Notes under the pieces: model-generated
The model's input: only the letters and a program-made list of their open reading frames with translations
Told to the model about the DNA's origin: nothing
Databases searched by the model: none
Shown: piece by piece, positions 1 through 5,734 of the stretch
How the letters are laid out: each line of letters starts with the position of its first letter
Numbering within the stretch: the first letter of the stretch is position 1
Assembly (NCBI GenBank): GCA_024653985.1
Contig: JANLIS010000018.1
Location: 1 to 13,264 of the forward strand
Direction of reading: 5' to 3'
Source of the DNA: Candidatus Roizmanbacteria bacterium
Lineage (GTDB): Bacteria; Patescibacteriota; Microgenomatia; UBA1406; GWC2-37-13
Length of the DNA: 13,264 nt
Position numbers and translations under genes: made by a program

Positions 1-1652
1 GCTACGATCAACGGCTTTCTTCCTGTAGCTTTTCTAAAAAATTCTTCAAGGTTCTTTATGACGTCATATTGCATCTTTCCCTTATCAAAGGCCTTATCGT
101 TTTTTATTTTAAAGACGTCTTCAATTACCTCTTCCGCCTGTATATATAACCTGCCTTCGTCCTTTTCAAAAATGAACCCTCGTGAAAATATCTTAGACTT
201 ACCGATAAGCAAACCTTTATTATCAACAACTGTAATTGCAAAGACGATGCCGTCTGTTGCAAGTGTTTTTCTATCCCTTAATATGACACTGCCGACATCA
301 CCAATACCGTAGGCATCAACATAAATATTTTTTGTTTCTACTTTATCACCTTTATATGCCTTATTTTTAACAAACCAAACTGTTTCTCCTTCGTTTAATG
401 AAAAAACATCTTTTTTACTGTAGTCCAACTGTTCGACCAAATTTTCATATTGTTTCTGATGTCTTATAGTTCCCCCAATTGGAATAAAATATTTTGGGTT
501 GGTGAATCTTATCAAGAATTTGAGGTCTTCCTGATTTCCGTGTCCAGATGAATGAAGTTGGTCTGCTATGTCTGTATAGACAACATCGGCCCCTTCTTCG
601 ACCAACTGTTCTATGGTTTCGTAGACGCCATTTTCATTACCTGGAATTGGGTCAGACGAAAAAATTATTTTATCACCGGGCTTAATGGCAATATTTTTAT
701 TCTGCCTATCAGCTAATTTTGACAAGGCTGATCCGTACTGCCCTTGTGAACCAGCTACGATCAAACATATTTTTTGAGCTGGAAAACGTCCGACTTCCTC
801 TTCTTTTATAAATAAACTTTGAGGTATCGGCAAATAACCGATACTGGCGGCAATTTTTGTATTCTCTCTCATTGACCGACCCAAAAAACAGATCTTCCTG
901 TTAAATTTGATCGCTGAATCAACACATTGACGGATACGTGAAATGTTCGAAGAAAATGTCGTCATTATGAATTTTCCCTTGGTCTTTCTCATTTCGTCCT
1001 CAAACGTTTGACCAACTATATTTTCTGAAAGTGTCAACCCTTCTCTTTCTGACCCCAAACAATCCGATAATAGACACAATATCCCTTCATGACCTGCTTT
1101 TGTAATCTTATAAAAATCAGGGCTTGGTCCATATGGAGGAGTTAGATCTAATTTAAAATCAGACCCATGATAAATCGTTCCGACCGGGGTCTTGATTATT
1201 ATGTGAGTTGTATCGGGGATAGAATGGGTCATTTTCAAATAAGAGATCGTAAAATCACCAAAAACATATTCCTTATTAAAATCAACTCTGTTCACCAGGA
1301 TCTTTTTATGTTTATCTTTAAATTTATTTTCAATAAACATTGATGTCAATAAACTTGCATAAACCGGTGGACGTCCTAATTGGTCATAAAGAAGAGGAAG
1401 TGCTGAAGTATGATCTTCATGTCCGTGAGTGATTAAAATAGCTCGAATAAACTGTTTCTTATCCATCAGATAACTGATATCCGGGATAACAAAATCTACT
1501 CCAAGTTCTTGCTCTTTTGGAAAACCTATTCCACAGTCAACTATAACAATATCTTTAAGTTTGTCATCATTGTACATTTCATATACATACATGTTCTTTG
1601 TAACGCCGACTATCCCTCCCAAGGGAACGAAGTGAAGTTTATATGTAGTCAT
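1..1652 (-). CDS. rnj: Ribonuclease J (metallo-beta-lactamase/beta-CASP), C-terminus cut by window edge
   Basis: Read on the minus strand from ATG at 1652, the frame is open for 550 codons to the window edge. RNase J is a cytoplasmic 5'-3' exo- and endoribonuclease in mRNA decay and rRNA maturation. The N-terminus (HFVPLGG, residues 7-13, then KNM) is typical of the family. The metal-binding HGHEDH lies at 76-81, a further ligand His at 143 (MTHSIPDT) and Asp at 165 (HGSDFK). The beta-CASP part has GSQGQ (301-305), SDPIPGNE (333-340) and HSSGHG (367-372). The usual P-x-H-G-E segment reads PIGGT (391-395), so the His there is Gly. The end, GRKPLIVA, matches the family's C-terminal GR-RP motif, so only a few residues should be missing. 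It is divergent from the gene at 1737. The function call is firm; exact activity is less so because of the Gly. Confidence 0.95.
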   Translation of the reverse strand, partial: MTTYKLHFVPLGGIVGVTKNMYVYEMYNDDKLKDIVIVDCGIGFPKEQELGVDFVIPDISYLMDKKQFIRAILITHGHEDHTSALPLLYDQLGRPPVYASLLTSMFIENKFKDKHKKILVNRVDFNKEYVFGDFTISYLKMTHSIPDTTHIIIKTPVGTIYHGSDFKLDLTPPYGPSPDFYKITKAGHEGILCLLSDCLGSEREGLTLSENIVGQTFEDEMRKTKGKFIMTTFSSNISRIRQCVDSAIKFNRKICFLGRSMRENTKIAASIGYLPIPQSLFIKEEEVGRFPAQKICLIVAGSQGQYGSALSKLADRQNKNIAIKPGDKIIFSSDPIPGNENGVYETIEQLVEEGADVVYTDIADQLHSSGHGNQEDLKFLIRFTNPKYFIPIGGTIRHQKQYENLVEQLDYSKKDVFSLNEGETVWFVKNKAYKGDKVETKNIYVDAYGIGDVGSVILRDRKTLATDGIVFAITVVDNKGLLIGKSKIFSRGFIFEKDEGRLYIQAEEVIEDVFKIKNDKAFDKGKMQYDVIKNLEEFFRKATGRKPLIV

Positions 1653-1658
1653 GTATTT

Positions 1659-1694
1659 ATATCAAAAATTAAATATTAAATTGATTTTTGATAT
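1659..1694. repeat. 11-bp inverted repeat between divergent genes
   Basis: ATATCAAAAAT (1659-1669) is repeated as its exact reverse complement ATTTTTGATAT (1684-1694), with a 14-bp AT-only-but-one spacer. It sits in the 84-bp divergent gap between RNase J and the DUF59 gene. On the minus strand the left arm leads into TGATATAAA just before the RNase J ATG. It could be an operator or simply AT-rich symmetry. Confidence 0.5.
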
Positions 1695-1718
1695 TTGATT
1701 TAACACCATTATATCAAC

Positions 1719-1727
1719 TGTTATAAT
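1719..1727 (+). promoter_or_regulatory. Extended -10 promoter, near-leaderless, for the DUF59 gene
   Basis: TGTTATAAT is a perfect TGnTATAAT extended -10. It ends nine bases before the ATG at 1737, so transcription should start within a few bases of the start codon. There is no good -35 at 17 bp (TTTAAC) and no Shine-Dalgarno sequence. Confidence 0.6.
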
Positions 1728-1736
1728 TTATTAACA

Positions 1737-2039
1737 ATGAAAATAACACAAAAAGCAATAATAAACAAATTAATCGAAGTAATGGATCCGGAACTGAACA
1801 TTTCGATAGTTGATCTTGGTTTGGTTTACGATACACAAATAACCAAAAACAAAGTCAAAATAATCATGACCCTGACAACGATTGGTTGCCCCTTATTTTC
1901 TCTTATTGAAACACAGGTAAGAGATAAGATAAAAGAGTTGGGAGTTAAGGATGAGGACATTTCCCTTGACCTGACATTTGATCCACCCTGGTCAATGGAA
2001 AAAATGAGTAAAAAGGGAAAGGCAATGTTGGGAATTTGA
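1737..2039 (+). CDS. MIP18 family (DUF59) iron-sulfur cluster assembly protein, SufT/PaaD-like
   Basis: This 100-residue protein covers the whole MIP18/DUF59 fold. VMDPELNISIVDLGLVYD (15-32) is the family's N-terminal signature. MTLTTIGCPL (44-53) holds the conserved Cys51, and DPPWSMEKMSKKGKAMLG (82-99) is the conserved C-terminal segment. Members of the family (SufT, PaaD, the C-terminal domain of Mrp-type factors) help mature or deliver Fe-S clusters; the exact client here cannot be told. No suf or isc gene is in the window. It starts under an extended -10 with almost no leader, divergent from RNase J, and is followed 49 bp later by the hypothetical gene at 2089, possibly in the same transcript. 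Confidence 0.9.
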   Translation: MKITQKAIINKLIEVMDPELNISIVDLGLVYDTQITKNKVKIIMTLTTIGCPLFSLIETQVRDKIKELGVKDEDISLDLTFDPPWSMEKMSKKGKAMLGI

Positions 2040-2085
2040 ACAAATTGTTAAAGGTTAAATATTAATTTTTAAATAATTATTAAAT
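2039..2085. repeat. Dispersed 47-bp AT-rich repeat, copy 1
   Basis: This gap sequence recurs at 5616-5662 in the same orientation. 43 of 47 bases match, with the only differences at 2052-2054 (AGG vs TTC) and 2061 (A vs C), and no indels. Here it fills the gap between the DUF59 gene and the next gene. It carries no obvious promoter or terminator. Confidence 0.6.
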
Positions 2086-2088
2086 AAA

Positions 2089-2598
2089 ATGGCAAAAGGA
2101 ACGATCTTAAGCGATACTTTCGAACAATTGGCAGAGCTTGGCGTTTCATCTGCCAAAAAAACTGTTAAATCAATGGCGCAAATAGTAAACCCATTTGATG
2201 GAGCAAAAACCTCCGCGGTTAGCGGAGAGCCAAACACAGGAAAAACCGCGGAGGTTATTAATCGCGGTAAGGACCACACACCTCTCGATTTTAAAAAATT
2301 AAATGATAGATTCCAAGATAAAGATAAACTTCAAGCCGAAGCTTTAAGAAGTAGATATTTTCAAAGTGTGAAGAGGGAAGATGAAAAAATTTTGGAAAGA
2401 AAAAATATGTCCGAACAGCAAAAAAAACAACAGGAAGCAAATGAGGCTTATGAACAAAAAAGGAGAGAGCAGCAAAAAAAACAGACACAACAACAAGATG
2501 ATATGCCAACAGGAAAAGCCAAGAGGGGAGTAATGGCTCGAAAAAAATCTTCAGAACAACAACACGTGGAGAACAAACCAGCTTCAGGGAAGCAGTAA
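2089..2598 (+). CDS. Conserved-type hypothetical, Lys/Gln-rich coiled-coil protein
   Basis: The 169-residue product has no recognised enzymatic motif, signal peptide or membrane segment. An N-terminal alpha-helical part (MAKGTILSDTFEQLAELG, then SAKKTVKSMAQIVNP) is followed by a Gly/Pro-rich linker (about 37-66). Next comes a long charged helix (67-135) rich in K, E and Q, likely a coiled coil. The tail is basic, with PTGKAKRGVMARKK and a final SGKQ. From memory, small proteins of this layout recur in Microgenomates genomes, but I could not check this and no function is known to me. The linker is encoded by a GC-rich inverted repeat (2208-2256) unlike the surrounding sequence, suggesting an inserted element. 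It is probably cotranscribed with the DUF59 gene. Confidence 0.85.
   Translation: MAKGTILSDTFEQLAELGVSSAKKTVKSMAQIVNPFDGAKTSAVSGEPNTGKTAEVINRGKDHTPLDFKKLNDRFQDKDKLQAEALRSRYFQSVKREDEKILERKNMSEQQKKQQEANEAYEQKRREQQKKQTQQQDDMPTGKAKRGVMARKKSSEQQHVENKPASGKQ
2208..2256. repeat. GC-rich 13-bp inverted repeat inside the 2089 gene
   Basis: AACCTCCGCGGTT (2208-2220) is matched by its exact reverse complement AACCGCGGAGGTT (2244-2256), 23 bp apart. A competing inner hairpin is CTCCGC(2211-2216)/GCGGAG(2222-2227). The block encodes residues 41-56 in frame. Its GC content contrasts with the AT-rich gene, as expected of a palindromic element inserted in a coding sequence. Confidence 0.7.
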
Positions 2599-2611
2599 TT
2601 TGACCAAATTT

Positions 2612-2797
2612 AATACTACCAATACTACAAATAAACAAATACTACCAATAAATAAAAAACAAATAATCAAATTATTAAATAATTAAATCATTGGTTTATT
2701 AATAAATTTATTGGTCGGATTGGTAATATTTGTAGTATTTGTATATTTGGTTATTCATTGGTAGTATTTGTAGTATTGGTTTATTGGTAGTATTCAT
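2612..2797. repeat. Inverted arrays of about 9-bp units upstream of tRNA-Pro
   Basis: The left array reads AATACTACC, AATACTACA, AATAAACAA, then ATACTACC (2612-2646). The right side (about 2722-2797) carries the complementary units ATTTGTAGT, TTGGTAGTA and variants, seven recognisable TACTAC-type units in all. The arrays face each other around a 60-70 bp A/T-only-like centre, so the arms (about 40 bp each, with shuffled unit order) can pair. No promoter for the tRNA is clear inside it. It may act as a bidirectional terminator or be a decayed minisatellite. Confidence 0.7.
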
Positions 2798-2807
2798 TTC
2801 TCGAATA

Positions 2808-2881
2808 CGGAGTATAGCTCAGATGGCTAGAGCGCAGCGTTCGGGACGCTGAGGTCGGCAGTTCAAGTCTGCCTACTCCGA
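2808..2881 (+). tRNA. tRNA-Pro, anticodon CGG
   Basis: A full cloverleaf can be drawn. The acceptor stem is CGGAGTA/TACTCCG (7 bp), the D-arm GCTC/GAGC with GG in the loop, and the anticodon stem CAGCG/CGCTG around loop TTCGGGA, giving anticodon CGG at 2842-2844. The variable loop is AGGTC, and the T-stem GGCAG/CTGCC encloses loop TTCAAGT. The discriminator base is A. The 3' CCA is not encoded. CGG reads CCG proline codons, and the loop matches bacterial tRNA-Pro(CGG). Confidence 0.95.
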
Positions 2882-2886
2882 CTTTA

Positions 2887-2996
2887 GAAACTCTTTCCGA
2901 ATAATGAGGAATTAGAGATTCTTAAGTCCACCAAATAACGCTCTTCAAGTCGTCTACGAATAGTAGTGAAAAGACTTGAAGTAAGTTATGGTGGAC
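2887..2996 (+). other. Two stable stem-loops between tRNA-Pro and the MFS gene (possible structured leader)
   Basis: Hairpin 1 spans 2887-2921: GAA, CTCT, TTCC pair with GGAA, AGAG, TTC, with one A-A mismatch and a TT bulge. Hairpin 2 spans 2926-2996. GTCCACC, ATAAC and CTTCAAGTC pair with GACTTGAAG, GTTAT and GGTGGAC, giving 21 base pairs interrupted by an AA bulge and a 3x3 internal loop, with a small CTAC/GTAG helix in the apical loop. It ends seven bases before the ATG at 3004 and has no U-tract, so it is not an ordinary terminator. It could be a regulatory leader, a small RNA, or a palindromic repeat element; no known riboswitch class was recognised. Confidence 0.6.
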
Positions 2997-3003
2997 AAAC
3001 TTT

Positions 3004-4188
3004 ATGCACAACAAACTAACCCAAATTTTTGTCTTGCATTTTTTTAATGACGGGTTTTTAGCTAGTATTATTTTACTTTTACCGTTTATCGCAAAAGATT
3101 TAAGTTTGAATTTAACTCAGGTTGGTATTTTAAGTTCAATTTTTTCTTTATCTGGAATATTAATATCTTTACCTGTTGGTCAATTAAGTAGTCGATTAGG
3201 AGCGATGAAGATTCTACTATATACCGTTGTTTTTTATGGATTGGGCTTTTTATTTACTTCTCTATCAGATTCATATTTATTTTTAATATTTTCATTTGTA
3301 ATTATGTCCGTTGCTTTTGGCGCATTTCATCCAATATCTTTCTCGCTGGTAACAAATCTGACAAAAAAGGAAGCTCAAGGAAGAATTATGGGCGATTTTA
3401 TGGCTACAGGTGAATTTGGAAGAATTTGTCTTTCAGGTTTTATATCATTCATTGCTTTTTCAATTGGCTGGCGGCAAACGTCGTCAATATATATTGTAAT
3501 TTCAATTATTTTGCTTGTATTTTTTTTGACCTCTTATTTTAATAACAAGAAGGAGGGTATAAACAAAGATAATAGAACAAATAATAAAAAAAATATTAAT
3601 TTTATTGAAATATTAAGAAATAAAAATTTTATCTTGGTTTTGTTGGTTAATTTTTTTGATAATCTTGCCAGCTCTGCGCTTTTTATTTTTCTTCCCTTTC
3701 TTTTATTAGATAAAGGCATAAATCCTTCTATACTAGGAGCTTTTACTACAGCTTTTTTTATAGGAAATCTCATAGGGAAAATGGGGCTTGGGAGGTTAAC
3801 TGACAGATTCAAAAATACTAACGTATTTATAATTGCCGAATTGTTTATGGTTATATTTATAATTTCACTTGCTTACAGTAATTCTATTTTTTTTATAATA
3901 TTGTTCTCAATAGTTCTAGGATCATTAACAATGGGAACATCTCCTATCCGCACTACGATGGTTACTGAAACCAATGAACATCATGGTTCTTATGAAAAAG
4001 TATTTGGAATAAGTTCGTTTATTGCATCAGTTTCTAGCGCACTTGCTCCAATAATTCTTGGAATGGTTGCCGATTTGTACGGAATTGTTAATTCATTTAA
4101 CCTTGCGGCAATATTTGCTTTCTTTGCCGTCATTTTTACATTTTTTTATGGACAAAATAAAAAATTTGTTAAAGCACGTACTGAATAA
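3004..4188 (+). CDS. Major facilitator superfamily transporter
   Basis: The 394-residue product is almost entirely hydrophobic, with about twelve membrane segments and a short polar central loop (about 178-197, Lys/Asn-rich), the usual 6+6 MFS layout. A motif A-like loop, GQLSSRLGAMK (59-69), lies between segments 2 and 3, and a counterpart, GLGRLTDRF, follows in the second half. GAFHP (106-110) in segment 4 resembles the Fsr-like (fosmidomycin-resistance-related) and similar exporter groups. The substrate cannot be inferred; efflux of a small molecule is plausible. The ATG follows directly on a strong stem-loop and lacks a Shine-Dalgarno sequence. cysS follows after 22 bp but has its own promoter-like box. 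Confidence 0.88.
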   Translation: MHNKLTQIFVLHFFNDGFLASIILLLPFIAKDLSLNLTQVGILSSIFSLSGILISLPVGQLSSRLGAMKILLYTVVFYGLGFLFTSLSDSYLFLIFSFVIMSVAFGAFHPISFSLVTNLTKKEAQGRIMGDFMATGEFGRICLSGFISFIAFSIGWRQTSSIYIVISIILLVFFLTSYFNNKKEGINKDNRTNNKKNINFIEILRNKNFILVLLVNFFDNLASSALFIFLPFLLLDKGINPSILGAFTTAFFIGNLIGKMGLGRLTDRFKNTNVFIIAELFMVIFIISLAYSNSIFFIILFSIVLGSLTMGTSPIRTTMVTETNEHHGSYEKVFGISSFIASVSSALAPIILGMVADLYGIVNSFNLAAIFAFFAVIFTFFYGQNKKFVKARTE

Positions 4189-4192
4189 AATC

Positions 4193-4201
4193 TGCTACAA
4201 T
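4193..4201 (+). promoter_or_regulatory. Extended -10 promoter, near-leaderless, for cysS
   Basis: TGCTACAAT (TGn plus TACAAT, 5/6 match) ends nine bases before the cysS ATG at 4211, the same spacing as at 1719-1727. It lies in the 22-bp gap after the MFS gene. No Shine-Dalgarno sequence is present. Confidence 0.55.
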
Positions 4202-4210
4202 TGATCTGTT

Positions 4211-5614
4211 ATGAAACTCTATAACACTTTATCGCGGAAGATTGAAGAATTTGTTCCTTTAAATACTCCCAACGTCTCTTTTTATGCCTGTGGACCAACC
4301 GTGTACGATTTTACCCATATCGGTCACATGAGAACTTATACAAATAATGATGTACTGAAACGTGCCTTGACTTATCTTGGTTACAAAGTCAATCATGTCA
4401 TGAATGTAACCGATGTCGGTCATCTTTCGGGAGATGATGATAGTGGAGAAGATAAGATGGAAAAAGGGGCAAAAAAATATGGGAAAACAGTTTGGGATGT
4501 TGCTAAATTCTATACCGATTTTTTCTTTAGAACGACTGATGCTTTAAATATTATTCGTCCTGATATCACTTGTAAAGCAACTGAACATATTGAAGATATG
4601 ATTCAATTAATCAATAGATTGATACAAAATGGATTTGCCTATAAAACTAAGGAGGCGCTTTATTTTGACGTTAAAAAATTTAAAAAATATGGAAAATTAT
4701 CAGGTCAAAAACTTGAAGAAAAGCTTCAAGCTGTTCGTGATGAAATCAATGTTGATAAAGAAAAAAAACATCCGGCCGATTTTGCTTTATGGTTTAAAAG
4801 GGTCGGGAGATTTTCAGACCATACAATGCATTGGACCTCACCTTGGGGAGAAGGATTTCCCGGTTGGCATATAGAATGTAGCGCCATGAGTATGAAATAC
4901 TTGGGAGAGACGATTGATATCCATTCCGGGGGAATAGATCATGTACCAGTTCATCATGAAAATGAAATTGCCCAATCAGAAGGAGCAACCGGTAAACCAT
5001 TTGTTAAGTATTGGGTTCATAATAATTTTTTGACGGTTGACGGCCAAAAAATGAGCAAGTCTTTAGGAAATATTTATAAGCTTGACGATCTAGAAAAAAA
5101 TAAAATTAATCCTATTTCTCTTCGACTTTTATTTTTACAATCACACTATCGCCAGCCACTGAATTTTACTTGGCAATCTGCCCGGGCTAGCCAAGAGGCT
5201 TTTAACAGACTCAAAGAAATTGTTTCTGGTTTAAAAAATTCAAACTCGTCAAATAAAAAACTCGCTAAACTATTAAATAAGTCAATTGCCTTTCAACAAC
5301 AATTTAAGGATGCTATACAAAATGATTTGCAAACTCCTCAAGCCGTGGCCGTTATGTGGGATATGATTAAGTCTGATATTTCAAATGAAGAAAAATATTT
5401 CTTACTCATGGATTTCGATAAAATTTTTGGTTTAAAGTTAATTGATATCACTGAAGAAAAAATTGACAAAAACATAATCATATTAGCTGAGAGAAGATTA
5501 GAAGCTAGAAAAAAAAGAGATTTTGATGCCTCAGATCGTTTAAGAATAAAGATAGAGAAAGCCGGATTTAAGATTGAAGATAAGGGAGATACCTACACAA
5601 TTAAAAAACTCTAA
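4211..5614 (+). CDS. cysS: Cysteinyl-tRNA synthetase
   Basis: A 467-residue class I synthetase of normal length that charges tRNA-Cys with cysteine in the cytoplasm. The Rossmann core carries HIGH at 36-39 (DFTHIGHMRTY) and KMSKS at 280-284 (DGQKMSKSLGN). The catalytic zinc ligands are expected at Cys27 (YACGPT), Cys223 (HIECSAM), His248 and Glu252 (VHHENEIAQSE), all present. The C-terminal DALR-like helical domain contains AERRLEARKKRDFDASDRLR, typical of CysRS. The start at 4211 gives the standard N-terminus and sits under an extended -10. The gene converges with the glycosyltransferase at 5735. Confidence 0.98.
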   Translation: MKLYNTLSRKIEEFVPLNTPNVSFYACGPTVYDFTHIGHMRTYTNNDVLKRALTYLGYKVNHVMNVTDVGHLSGDDDSGEDKMEKGAKKYGKTVWDVAKFYTDFFFRTTDALNIIRPDITCKATEHIEDMIQLINRLIQNGFAYKTKEALYFDVKKFKKYGKLSGQKLEEKLQAVRDEINVDKEKKHPADFALWFKRVGRFSDHTMHWTSPWGEGFPGWHIECSAMSMKYLGETIDIHSGGIDHVPVHHENEIAQSEGATGKPFVKYWVHNNFLTVDGQKMSKSLGNIYKLDDLEKNKINPISLRLLFLQSHYRQPLNFTWQSARASQEAFNRLKEIVSGLKNSNSSNKKLAKLLNKSIAFQQQFKDAIQNDLQTPQAVAVMWDMIKSDISNEEKYFLLMDFDKIFGLKLIDITEEKIDKNIIILAERRLEARKKRDFDASDRLRIKIEKAGFKIEDKGDTYTIKKL

Positions 5615-5615
5615 C

Positions 5616-5662
5616 AACAAATTGTTAATTCTTAAATCTTAATTTTTAAATAATTATTAAAT
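5616..5662. repeat. Dispersed 47-bp AT-rich repeat, copy 2
   Basis: Same orientation as 2039-2085 with four mismatches and no gaps. Here it directly follows the cysS stop. A 12-bp piece of it, TTAAATCTTAAT (5632-5643), also recurs as an exact inverted copy at 5734-5745, overlapping the stop codon of the convergent gene. Confidence 0.6.
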
Positions 5663-5688
5663 TTTAAGTATTAAATGTTTTTATTTTT

Positions 5689-5715
5689 AACTGTTTAATA
5701 TTTAACAGTTTTTTT
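5689..5715. terminator. Candidate intrinsic terminator between convergent genes
   Basis: AACTGTT (5689-5695) and AACAGTT (5704-5710) form a 7-bp stem with an 8-base loop, running into seven Ts at 5709-5715. The stem is weak and AT-rich. On the plus strand it would end the cysS transcript; the minus strand has no matching T-run directly after the stem. Confidence 0.45.
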
Positions 5716-5734
5716 AACAATTAATAATTAACGA

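Noticed and set aside
58..312. Open frame on the plus strand
   Set aside because: It lies wholly inside the RNase J gene on the other strand and has no family features.
2291..2638. Minus-strand open frame opposite the 2089 gene
   Set aside because: It is a mirror of the Lys/Gln-rich coding sequence, giving a Phe/Leu/Val-rich product with no start signals.
2612..2797. CRISPR array
   Set aside because: Units are only about 9 bp, lack unique spacers, and reverse orientation midway; no cas gene is nearby.
2808..2996. tRNA-Pro as an integration site of a mobile element
   Set aside because: No integrase gene and no second copy of the tRNA 3' end was seen in the window.
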